NCBI RefSeq assembly: GCF_003112695.1
Contig: NZ_BFBP01000011.1
Coordinates: 493,438-557,437, forward strand
Direction of reading: 5' to 3'
DNA length: 64,000 nucleotides
Origin: Azospira sp. I13
GTDB lineage: Bacteria > Pseudomonadota > Gammaproteobacteria > Burkholderiales > Rhodocyclaceae
The notes beneath the pieces were generated by a model. That model worked only from the letters and a program-made list of their open reading frames with translations, did not search any database and was not told the DNA's origin. Positions within the stretch are counted from its first letter, which is position 1, and each line of letters starts with the position of its first letter. Shown in pieces: positions 18,397-26,704 of the stretch. The translations under genes and the position numbers were made by a program.

Positions 18397-19503
18397 ATGA
18401 TTGATCGAGTTAACCCCTTTGATCACAATAATCCTGTTACACCTCCAATTTTTACTGCGCGAAAGGCTGAATTGGAAAAGATGGAATATGCATTGCGCCA
18501 TAGCAATGAAAGCATATCCATCAGTGGCTCATACGGTATCGGAAAAAGTAGCCTGATACTGACTAGTTTGGAGAAGTTTGGCAGAGAACAATCGACCACA
18601 TTTATATTGAGAATTTCGGATGGTTTGTTATTTCATTTCATCTATGGGGATTTTCTTGCTGTTCTAACGCATAAATTGTGCGCTTCCGTTTGGACTGACG
18701 TATTTAAGGAAAGTTACTCAGAACTATTGGAGGATTCACTACGTTACCCGAGAAATACTGACGCAACATCGGCAGCGAAGAAGACTCTTAAGCGGATATT
18801 TAGAGTAGTGACAAGCGAAAATATCGCGTCGTCCGGTAGCAAGACCAGCACCGTTGGTGCAAAGATGATCGCATCAGGAAGCACGACAGAATCAAATAGC
18901 TTATCTTTGGTTAGAAAGCCATTGATGCCTTTTGAATTCCTCGCGTTACTCGATGAAATATTGGGTGTAATAAGTGAATTTGGCTACACAAAAATAATTG
19001 TAGTGTGTGATCAATTGAACCATCTTCCACCGAAAGCCAATTATGATTTGTTGAGACAAAATATTGACGTGCTAGCGTCAAAGAAGATTACTTTTGTTGT
19101 GTCAGCGGAAAATATTAAGAATGAAAAGGGATTTGAAGATAGGGTAGACACTGAAATCCTATTGAAATCTTTCAGCTTATGGATGAATCTAGTTGGTTTT
19201 GGCTCAAGAAACGAAGTAAAGGATTACGTCGACAATTGCTTTGCTGCCCACCAGATTGATGACATTGACTTCATTGATGGAAACTGTGATCTTATATACT
19301 CTGTCTGCGAGGGAAACCCATGGTTTATAGCAAAAATGTTGCGCATGGTTTACCAAGATGTTATTGCGGCCGGTAAAAATAAAATAGACATTGGTGATTT
19401 TGAAAAATACGGTATTCGGTTTGCAAAGGCGGTAACGGCCTATAAGGCAGCCGAAGGCTGCTTGCGTTGGTCTGAGTTGAATGACATGTTGAATATGGGC
19501 TAA
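18397..19503 (+). CDS. Integron cassette: P-loop ATPase of unknown function
   Basis: A 368-residue protein in visibly AT-rich DNA, unlike its GC-rich surroundings. It has a Walker A GSYGIGKS (44-51) and a Walker B-like KIIVVCDQ (199-206) in which Gln follows the Asp, and the N-terminal VNPFDHNNPVTPPIFTARKAE resembles the lead-in of ORC/STAND-like AAA ATPases. Residues about 140-170 are rich in Ser, Thr and Gly, and the C-terminal part is helical. No nuclease, protease or membrane domain was recognised. It is the first cassette behind attI (predicted 18366-19585), and its stop TAA lies inside a GGCTAAC box. An anti-phage or other stress role is only an inference from its cassette position and ATPase type. 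Confidence 0.85.
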   Translation: MIDRVNPFDHNNPVTPPIFTARKAELEKMEYALRHSNESISISGSYGIGKSSLILTSLEKFGREQSTTFILRISDGLLFHFIYGDFLAVLTHKLCASVWTDVFKESYSELLEDSLRYPRNTDATSAAKKTLKRIFRVVTSENIASSGSKTSTVGAKMIASGSTTESNSLSLVRKPLMPFEFLALLDEILGVISEFGYTKIIVVCDQLNHLPPKANYDLLRQNIDVLASKKITFVVSAENIKNEKGFEDRVDTEILLKSFSLWMNLVGFGSRNEVKDYVDNCFAAHQIDDIDFIDGNCDLIYSVCEGNPWFIAKMLRMVYQDVIAAGKNKIDIGDFEKYGIRFAKAVTAYKAAEGCLRWSELNDMLNMG

Positions 19504-19525
19504 CGTCAGTTATGCCATCGGCTAT

Positions 19526-19591
19526 GGCTAACCTGGCGGTCAACCGGACCTGCGCAAAGAGCCGCGCAGGCCGGTTACCTTCACGTTAGGC
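19526..19591 (+). other. attC recombination site of the ATPase cassette
   Basis: The R'' box GGCTAAC (19526-19532) and R' box GTTAGGC (19585-19591) bound a 66-nt imperfect inverted repeat. The inner arms AACCGGACCTGCGC and GCGCAGGCCGGTT pair with one unpaired base, as in folded attC sites. A second GGCTAAC (19498-19504, containing the gene's stop) and a core-like GTTATGC (19509-19515) lie just upstream, so the site may be a fusion of two. Confidence 0.85.
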
Positions 19592-19601
19592 ACCTCTATT
19601 T

Positions 19602-19790
19602 ATGTCCGAGCCAAACGAAACGTACGCATATTTCTCAATCGCTGCACCCGAGCTAGATCCGGCTCAAATCTCTAGCGAAGTAGGCGTCGAATCAACAGAT
19701 TGCTGGCGAAAAGGCGACCTAAACCCTCGCAATGGGAGAGAAAGAAAGTTTGGTCGTTGCGACGTCCCCCCGGAATTGAGTAGCGTCTGA
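19602..19790 (+). pseudogene. DUF4279 cassette gene, truncated by IS remnant
   Basis: The ATG lies 11 bp after the attC core, as expected for a cassette gene. The first 53 or so residues (MSEPNETYAYFSIAAPELDP, then TDCWRKGDLNPRNGRERKFGRCDV) look like the start of a DUF4279 protein, usually about 130-150 residues. From about 19765 the frame runs into insertion-sequence DNA and ends as PPELSSV. The remainder and its attC are missing. Function of the family is unknown. Confidence 0.65.
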
Positions 19791-19923
19791 CTTTAGAGTC
19801 CAATCTTTCTCGACAAGGAGATTGGACATGAAGAAGCGATTCACCGAAGAACAGATCATTGGCTTCCTTCGGTCGCTTGGACGCGCAGCAAGTGGCACGC
19901 CTTTAGCTAAAGGCTGGCCGTGA
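19765..19923 (+). mobile_element. IS3-family insertion sequence remnant (left end and 5' part of orfA)
   Basis: After a CCCCCCGGAATTG segment, an ATG at 19828 preceded by AAGGAG opens MKKRFTEEQIIGFLR, the typical start of IS3-family (IS407-like) OrfA. Homology stops after about 15 codons; the frame ends with unrelated residues at TGA 19921-19923. The rest of orfA, orfB and the right end are absent. A 16-bp palindrome GCCTTTAGCTAAAGGC (19899-19914) lies just after the break. Confidence 0.7.
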
Positions 19924-19990
19924 CGCCCACTTCCGACCGGACGACCAGGGGCTTTTTCTCAACTTCGCTATGCATCACTGGAGGACATCT

Positions 19991-20230
19991 ATGCCATTCC
20001 CACCGGAAGAACGCCGGGCATTGCTGGGAGTAAAGGGGGTTGGCCCAACGGTCGTGGCCCGCCTCGAACAAATGGGGTTTGAGTCACTGGCCCACCTGAG
20101 CAAAGCCAACGCTTTGGACATCGTTTCGCAAGCCTCGGCCATCGTCGGCTCCACTTGCTGGAAGAACAGCCCTCAGGCTCGTGCTGCCATTCAGGCAGCC
20201 ATCGCTTTGGCACAATCACACCATGCATAA
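19991..20230 (+). CDS. Helix-hairpin-helix cassette protein
   Basis: A 79-residue protein with one helix-hairpin-helix (LLGVKGVGPTVVARLEQMG, about residues 10-28), then helices with STCWKNSPQARAAIQAA. The hairpin GVKGVGPT suggests non-specific DNA contact; the arrangement resembles the small Cdd1/pathogenicity-locus proteins. The ATG at 19991 is set by GGAGG six bases upstream. Its stop TAA lies inside GCATAAC, the R''-like box of the following attC-like site, as expected of a cassette gene. Function unknown. Confidence 0.72.
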   Translation: MPFPPEERRALLGVKGVGPTVVARLEQMGFESLAHLSKANALDIVSQASAIVGSTCWKNSPQARAAIQAAIALAQSHHA

Positions 20231-20296
20231 CAAGTCCGTCAATCGGACCGCCAGAGCATTTCGTTGTTGGCCATCTGCTTACCTCCAACGTTAAGG
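20225..20296 (+). other. Degenerate attC-like site
   Basis: GCATAAC (20225-20231) and GTTAAGG (20290-20296) bound 72 nt that contain attC-like inner segments GTCCGTCAATCGGACC and GCTTACCTCCAACG. The two ends pair only partly and the R' core departs from GTTRRRY at its last base. It probably marks the end of the helix-hairpin-helix cassette and of the recognisable array. Confidence 0.5.
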
Positions 20297-20303
20297 CCCG
20301 AGC

Positions 20304-20936
20304 GTGACCCTTACCGTGCTTTACGAATGGGGCGGTTTTAACCGCGAGCTTTTCTCCGCCATCAATGGTTTCCGTGGCCCTGTCATTGATCTGTTGATGC
20401 TGACCGGCACGCAACTGGGCGATGTCTGGAATGCCTTGTGGATTGCGCTGGCGCTGTTGCTGGTGCTCGTCAGTAGCCGGCTGTTGCGGCGAAGCCCGCG
20501 CCTTGCCCGCCTTCCCGACGCGCGCCGGGTTGCCGATTTGCTGCTTGTCTTCGTCGTGGGCTGCGCGATCACGGCGCTCTTGGTGTTTTCCGCCAAAGCC
20601 GCTTTCCACATGCCTCGCCCCTTCATGGCCTTGCCAAGCGGCAGTGTGGCGGTGCTGGCCGAACTCAAGGAGCCCCATAGCTTCCCCAGCGGACATTCCG
20701 CATTTGCCATGCTCGTTGCCTGGGTTTTCTGGCCCTATTGCCAAAGGCGGTGGAAGGCACTGCTGGCGCTGTGCGTGGTATGGGTTGGTGTTTCTCGTAT
20801 CAGTGTCGGCGCTCATTTCCCGGCCGATGTGCTGGCCGGCTACCTTTTCGGCGCTATCAGCGGATGGCTGGCGAGCCGAGTCCTTGCCCTTCGCGAGAAG
20901 GAATGCTCCATTGGCGATGCAGCGGTACGACCTTGA
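20304..20936 (+). CDS. PAP2-family membrane phosphatase
   Basis: A 210-residue, six-segment membrane protein with all three acid-phosphatase motifs: K98-x6-RP (KAAFHMPRP), PSGH (128-131) and SR-x5-H-x3-D (SRISVGAHFPAD). Such enzymes dephosphorylate undecaprenyl pyrophosphate, phosphatidylglycerophosphate or similar lipids at the periplasmic face. It starts at a GTG seven bases after AAGG, directly behind the attC-like site. It could be the last cassette or the first chromosomal gene; no attC follows. Confidence 0.85.
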   Translation: MTLTVLYEWGGFNRELFSAINGFRGPVIDLLMLTGTQLGDVWNALWIALALLLVLVSSRLLRRSPRLARLPDARRVADLLLVFVVGCAITALLVFSAKAAFHMPRPFMALPSGSVAVLAELKEPHSFPSGHSAFAMLVAWVFWPYCQRRWKALLALCVVWVGVSRISVGAHFPADVLAGYLFGAISGWLASRVLALREKECSIGDAAVRP

Positions 20937-21034
20937 ACCCGACGGCCAGACAACGCCCCATGCCTGCCCCCCGGCATTCTCCCTACCTACCGAGCCTTGT
21001 CGCACGGCTGGGCTGTGCTGAGTTTGGGTGAGCC

Positions 21035-21346
21035 ATGCCTTGGCTTGTTCGCTACCTTCTCGCTGCTGCGCCGACCCTGGTCCCCCTGGGGGGATGGCAG
21101 CTTGCCCTCTGGGCTTACGCGTTTTTTGGCTGCCAAGGTGGCCTCAAGGGCCTGCAGCCCTGTTTCATTGGCACCTTCAACCTGTTGCCCTGGCTGGGCC
21201 TGGGGCTGTTTTGGTGCCAGTTGCTGCTTTGGGTCTTGAGTCCGCTTTCGGCTGGCCTGCTGCTCTCCGTGGCAATCCGGCATTTCCGGGCTCGACGTAC
21301 CCGCCGCACGGCTTGCCCCCCGAGCTTCGAGGAGCGCGCCCAATGA
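21035..21346 (+). CDS. Hypothetical small membrane protein
   Basis: A 103-residue protein with two or three hydrophobic segments (about residues 4-31, 41-62 and 67-82) and an arginine-rich C-terminus (HFRARRTRRT). No family was recognised. It lies 98 bp after the PAP2 gene and 70 bp before the zinc-ribbon gene, all on the plus strand, and may form a unit with them. Codon use looks native. Confidence 0.5.
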   Translation: MPWLVRYLLAAAPTLVPLGGWQLALWAYAFFGCQGGLKGLQPCFIGTFNLLPWLGLGLFWCQLLLWVLSPLSAGLLLSVAIRHFRARRTRRTACPPSFEERAQ

Positions 21347-21416
21347 GGGCCGACGCACACCCCCGCCGCGTCTGCATCAAGGGACTCGGAATAGCGATAC
21401 CACTCCAGCAGTTGCC

Positions 21417-21863
21417 ATGACCCACGATACCCATGCCGCCTGCGCAAATTGCGGGCGGGCGCTCACCACGCCCCTTGATGTCTGCTCATGCTGCGACAGC
21501 GCGCTGATGCCGGAGCCACCCCGTGGCCGCCACCATTGCCCCCGCTGCGCGCAGCGTTTCGAGCAGCCCCTATGGGTGGGATGGCCCCCAGCGGCGCGCT
21601 GGTTTTGGCCACAGAAAATGAAACCCCAGTGCCCCCACTGCCACACCTTTCTGCGCGACAGCAATCAGGTGCCGATGGGAAAGTACGATGGGCTGATGTG
21701 GGGGGCGCCCGTGGTGGCGATGTATGTGTTCCATGCCCCGCCCGCGATTGTCGCCATCACCCTGCTGGTTCCCTTGGCGGTTTTCTGGCGACGCTGGCGG
21801 CAGGTGCGTGCATTGGCCCACGGTGAGGCACAACGCTACGTGATGGATGAGGCCCAGCCCTAG
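21417..21863 (+). CDS. Zinc-ribbon membrane protein, function unknown
   Basis: A 148-residue protein with three CxxC-type pairs, ANCGR/SCCDS, CPRC (about 41-44) and CPHC (about 72-75), which would form two zinc ribbons. One or two membrane segments follow (about residues 92-120, MWGAPVVAMYVFHAPPAIVAITLLVPLAVF, interrupted by a Pro-Pro). It is the last plus-strand gene before the convergent lolA. No family was recognised. Confidence 0.65.
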   Translation: MTHDTHAACANCGRALTTPLDVCSCCDSALMPEPPRGRHHCPRCAQRFEQPLWVGWPPAARWFWPQKMKPQCPHCHTFLRDSNQVPMGKYDGLMWGAPVVAMYVFHAPPAIVAITLLVPLAVFWRRWRQVRALAHGEAQRYVMDEAQP

Positions 21864-21922
21864 GCTGAACGCGTCAATAAAAACGGAAGGCGGCCGGCCC
21901 GCGCTAGCCGCCGCCCGGGCGC

Positions 21923-22561
21923 TTACTCGCCGGCCACATCAGCCCCGGGAGGCGGGGTGAAGCGGAACAGGCCGGGAGCCAGGGCGGGATTGCGCTCGCT
22001 GCGGGAGAACACGAGGGAAGTGGTCTGGCCGAAGCTATCCAGCAGCTCCATGGCCCGCAGCTGGTCGCCGGCAAAGCCCAGGCGCACCTTCTCAAAGCCG
22101 GAGTCAGCCGTCTTGGGCGTGGCCTCGGCCCATTCCAGGCCATCCTTCTCCCCGCCTTCGCTGAGGGTGAAGTTCTTTTCCAGCGTGGCGGAACCATCAC
22201 CGGCCAGCAGGGCGGCCGGGGTGGCGCCAAGGGCCTTGCCCATCTTCTTTACCGTGACCTGCTTCAATTCCGGGTCGTAGATCCAGAATTTTTCACCATC
22301 CCCCACCATCAGCTGGGGATAGGGCTTTTCCACCTGCCAGCGGAATTTTCCGGGGCGCTGAAACATCATCAGGCCGGTGGAGTTCTGGGGCTTGCGGCCA
22401 CTTTTTGCCACCACAGTCTGGGTAAATTCAGCCCGCATACTACGAGTGCCGTCGAGAAAGCTCTTCAGCTTGGCCACGCCGGCGGCCTGGGCGGCGGCGG
22501 GCAGCAGGGAAGCGGACAGGAGTACAGCCAGGAGGAACTTCTTGGAGGAGATTTTCATCAT
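21923..22561 (-). CDS. lolA: Outer-membrane lipoprotein carrier protein LolA
   Basis: A 212-residue periplasmic chaperone with a signal peptide cleaved after AAAQA (about residue 26). The mature part matches Lol[53 protein letters not shown]. It carries lipoproteins from LolCDE to LolB. Two consecutive ATGs are possible starts; the second overlaps the ftsK stop (ATGA), so lolA is translationally coupled to ftsK, the usual order in Proteobacteria. Confidence 0.95.
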   Translation of the reverse strand: MMKISSKKFLLAVLLSASLLPAAAQAAGVAKLKSFLDGTRSMRAEFTQTVVAKSGRKPQNSTGLMMFQRPGKFRWQVEKPYPQLMVGDGEKFWIYDPELKQVTVKKMGKALGATPAALLAGDGSATLEKNFTLSEGGEKDGLEWAEATPKTADSGFEKVRLGFAGDQLRAMELLDSFGQTTSLVFSRSERNPALAPGLFRFTPPPGADVAGE

Positions 22562-24870
22562 TCTTCCGTCTTGCGGCCCAGCACTTCGCGCCCGCCGCGG
22601 CCATCCATGGCGGAAACGAGGCCGGCCTTTTCCATGGCTTCGATGAGGCGGGAAGCCCGGTTGTAGCCGATGCGCAGGTTGCGCTGGACCAAGGAAATGG
22701 AGGCCCGGCGGGTCTTGAGGACGATTTCCACGGCCTGATCGTACATGGGGTCGTTTTCGGGATCGTCGCCGCCTTCGCCGTCGCCGCCCTCGTCATCGCT
22801 GCCGGCACCGGTGAGCACGTCTTCCACGTAATCGGGGGCGCCGGTCTTCTTCAGGTATTCCACCACGTGATGCACTTCATCGTCGGCGACGAAGGCACCG
22901 TGCACCCGGTTGGGGTAGCCGCTGCCCGGGGTCAGGTGGAGCATGTCACCCTGGCCCAGCAGGGCTTCTGCGCCCATCTGGTCGAGGATGGTGCGGGAGT
23001 CGATCTTGCTGGAGACCTGGAAGGAGATGCGGGTGGGAATGTTGGCCTTGATCAGGCCGGTGATCACGTCCACGCTCGGCCGCTGGGTGGCCAGCACCAG
23101 GTGGATGCCGGCAGCCCGGGCCTTCTGGGCGAGGCGGGCGATGAGTTCTTCCACCTTCTTGCCCACCACCATCATCAGGTCGGCCAGCTCGTCGATAACC
23201 ACCACGATGTAGGGCAGCTCGGTCAGCGGCTCGGGAGATTCGGGGGTGATTGAGAGCGGGTTGGGAATCTTCACCTCGTTCTTCGCCGCTTCCTTGATCT
23301 TGGCGTTGAAGCCTGCCAGGTTGCGCACGCCCATGGCGCTCATCAGCTTGTAGCGTTTTTCCATCTCGCCGACGCACCAGTTGAGCGCGTTGGCAGCCTG
23401 GCGCATGTCGGTCACCACCGGTGCCAGCAGGTGGGGAATGCCTTCGTAGATGGAAAGCTCCAGCATCTTCGGATCCACCAGAATCAGGCGCACGTCCTTG
23501 GCGGTGGATTTGTAGAGCAGGGAGAGAATCATGGCGTTGATACCCACCGACTTGCCGGAGCCGGTGGTACCGGCCACCAGCAGGTGGGGCATCTTGGCCA
23601 GGTCGGCCACGGTGGACTGGCCGCCGATGTCCTTGCCCAGGGCCACGGTGAGGGGCGAGGCGGAATCGTAATAGGCCTTGCTGGAGAGAATCTCCGAGAG
23701 GCGCACGGCCTGGCGCTTGGGGTTGGGCAGTTCCAGGGCCATGCAGGACTTGCCGGGCACCGTTTCCACCACCCGCACCGAAATGAGCGCCAGGGCCCGG
23801 GCCAGGTCCCGCGCCAGATTGACGATCTGGGCGCCCTTGACGCCCACCGCCGGCTCGATTTCATAGCGGGTGATGACCGGGCCAGGATAGGCTGCCAGCA
23901 CTTTGACCTGGACGCCGAAGTCGGCCAGCTTGCGTTCGATGAGGCGGGAGGTGAATTCCAGGGTATCCGCCGCCGGCATGTCGGTCTGGGGCGGTGCCGG
24001 GTCCAGCAGGTGCAGGGGCGGCAACTGGCCGCCTTCCACCGCTTCGGGGAAAAGAGGCGTCTGGCGCTCCCGTTCGATGCGCTTTTCCACCTTGGTGGAA
24101 ACTTCGATTTCCGGCTCGACGATTTCGATGCGGATGGGCTCGTGGTCTTCCACCCGGGCCCGCTCCACTTCCACCACTGCTTCCCGCTCCCGGGCCACTT
24201 CACGGCCGATGCGCTGGTCCTGCCAGCGCTCCACCAGGCTGCGCACGCCGAAATAGCTGCCCTCCACCAGGGTGCCGAGGCGCTCGAAAGCAGTGAGCCA
24301 GCTCATGCCGGAAAAAAGGCTCCAGCCCAGCACCACGCCGGTGAGCAGCACCAGGGTGGCGCCGGTGTAGCCCAGGGCGCCGACCGCGGCGTTGCCCAGC
24401 TCCAGGCCCAGCATGCCGCCGGGCACCAGGGGCAGCGGGGTGCGCAGGGTGTAGAAACGAATGGCCTCAAGGCCGCAACTGGCAATGAGCAGGATGAGGA
24501 AGCCGATGGCGGCAACGATCAGGGGGCGACGGTCGCCGTTGCCCCGCAGCCCATCCAGGCGGCGGTAGCCCCACCAGACCAGGGCCAGCATGAGGGTGAC
24601 CCACCACCAGGCGGAGGCGCCGAAGAGGTAGAGCAGCAGATCGGAAATCCAGGCGCCGAAACGGCCCGCCGGATTGCGCAGGGCATCTACCTGGGCGGCG
24701 TGGGACCAGCCCGGGTCGGTCCGGTCATAGCCCCAGAGGGCCAGGGAAAGGAACCCGGCAAACACCACCAGGGCCAGCCAGCGGGATTCCTGCAGGATGA
24801 TGGCTATCTTTTCCGGCAGGGGGCTGGGGGCTTTTTCGGAGTTGCGGCGGGCGGATTGGGGAACGGCCAT
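22558..24870 (-). CDS. ftsK: DNA translocase FtsK
   Basis: A 770-residue septal DNA pump. Residues about 20-200 hold four membrane segments; a short linker (about 220-300) is charged. The RecA-like motor has Walker [17 protein letters not shown] and Walker [15 protein letters not shown]; the C-terminal gamma winged helix ([26 protein letters not shown]) reads KOPS sequences and activates XerCD at dif. Length is typical of compact FtsK/SpoIIIE proteins. It overlaps lolA by 4 bp. Confidence 0.96.
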   Translation of the reverse strand: MAVPQSARRNSEKAPSPLPEKIAIILQESRWLALVVFAGFLSLALWGYDRTDPGWSHAAQVDALRNPAGRFGAWISDLLLYLFGASAWWWVTLMLALVWWGYRRLDGLRGNGDRRPLIVAAIGFLILLIASCGLEAIRFYTLRTPLPLVPGGMLGLELGNAAVGALGYTGATLVLLTGVVLGWSLFSGMSWLTAFERLGTLVEGSYFGVRSLVERWQDQRIGREVAREREAVVEVERARVEDHEPIRIEIVEPEIEVSTKVEKRIERERQTPLFPEAVEGGQLPPLHLLDPAPPQTDMPAADTLEFTSRLIERKLADFGVQVKVLAAYPGPVITRYEIEPAVGVKGAQIVNLARDLARALALISVRVVETVPGKSCMALELPNPKRQAVRLSEILSSKAYYDSASPLTVALGKDIGGQSTVADLAKMPHLLVAGTTGSGKSVGINAMILSLLYKSTAKDVRLILVDPKMLELSIYEGIPHLLAPVVTDMRQAANALNWCVGEMEKRYKLMSAMGVRNLAGFNAKIKEAAKNEVKIPNPLSITPESPEPLTELPYIVVVIDELADLMMVVGKKVEELIARLAQKARAAGIHLVLATQRPSVDVITGLIKANIPTRISFQVSSKIDSRTILDQMGAEALLGQGDMLHLTPGSGYPNRVHGAFVADDEVHHVVEYLKKTGAPDYVEDVLTGAGSDDEGGDGEGGDDPENDPMYDQAVEIVLKTRRASISLVQRNLRIGYNRASRLIEAMEKAGLVSAMDGRGGREVLGRKTEE

Positions 24871-24919
24871 GGGCAGGGAAGCAGTTGGTCTTCCGCCCGA
24901 TTATAGCGGCACCGGGCGT

Positions 24920-25579
24920 TCAGGTTTCGTTGAGGACGATGCGGCCGTCCTGAATTTCGATGTAACCGGAGGTTTCCAGGTCCTTCATCACCCGGCTGAC
25001 CATTTCCCGAGAGGCGCCGATCATCTTGGCGATGTCCTGCTTGGTCAGCTTGCGGGTGACGATGCGGCGGCCTTCCTGCACCTCGGAGAACTCCAGCAGC
25101 AGGTTGGCCACCCGGCCGAAGACATCCATCAGGGCCAGGCTTTCGATCTTGCGGTCGGCCTCACGCAGGCGCTGCACCAGGCTGCGCATGAGGTAGAGGG
25201 CCACGTCCGCATGTTCGGTGAGCATGCGGCGGAAATCGGGCTTGGCGATGACCAGCAGTTCGCAGGGCTCAATGGCCAGCACGTCGGCGGAGCGGGGAGA
25301 ACCGTCAATCACCCCCATTTCGCCGAAGAACTCGCCGGCACCGAGAATGGCCAGGATGACCTCCCGCCCTTCCTCGTCGCTGTTCAGCACCTTGATGCTG
25401 CCGGAAATGAGAATGTAGAAGGAATCCGTGCTGTCACCGGCGCGCACGATGGTAGTGCCGCGCGGTACCTTGCGGTAGCAGGCCACCCGTGCCAGATGCT
25501 CCAGTTCAGTGTCAGGCACCCGTTCGAACATCGGTACGTTGCGCAACGTTGCCAGGCTCAGCCCTCTCCCAACCTGCAT
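24920..25579 (-). CDS. Crp/Fnr-family transcriptional regulator
   Basis: A 219-residue regulator with an N-terminal cyclic-nucleotide-binding fold (GTTIVRAGDSTDSFYILISGSIKV, then GAGEFFGEMGVIDGSPRSADV) and a C-terminal winged helix (LTKQDIAKMIGASREMVSRVMKDLE). It has the GEMGxxDGxxRSA cyclic-nucleotide pocket and no Fnr-type N-terminal cysteine cluster, so it is Crp-like rather than an oxygen sensor. The ATG at 25579 is favoured over the upstream start because AAGGG precedes it. It diverges from trxB and may act on the shared control region. Confidence 0.88.
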   Translation of the reverse strand: MQVGRGLSLATLRNVPMFERVPDTELEHLARVACYRKVPRGTTIVRAGDSTDSFYILISGSIKVLNSDEEGREVILAILGAGEFFGEMGVIDGSPRSADVLAIEPCELLVIAKPDFRRMLTEHADVALYLMRSLVQRLREADRKIESLALMDVFGRVANLLLEFSEVQEGRRIVTRKLTKQDIAKMIGASREMVSRVMKDLETSGYIEIQDGRIVLNET

Positions 25580-25620
25580 ATTCGCCCTTGTTGTCTTTGT
25601 ACGTTCAATATTGGCTCGCA

Positions 25621-25650
25621 ATTATATGCCAAATTCCATATGCCAAATTC
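25621..25650. promoter_or_regulatory. Tandem 13-nt repeat and divergent promoter region crp-like/trxB
   Basis: ATATGCCAAATTC occurs twice (25624-25636 and 25638-25650) with a 14-bp period. On the minus strand a perfect TATAAT (25621-25626) overlaps the first copy and would serve the Crp-like gene; the repeats cover the region where its -35 and activator sites would be. This looks like an operator for one or both divergent genes. Confidence 0.55.
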
Positions 25651-25687
25651 GTCACGGACACTTTGGGTGCAGAAACGGCGCTTTCGC

Positions 25688-26697
<1,010 letters not shown>

Positions 26698-26704
26698 TCG
26701 TTCC

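Noticed and set aside
21892..21916. GGCGGC/GCCGCC inverted repeat between the zinc-ribbon gene and lolA as a terminator
   Set aside because: The stem is short, the loop long and there is no T-tract in either direction.
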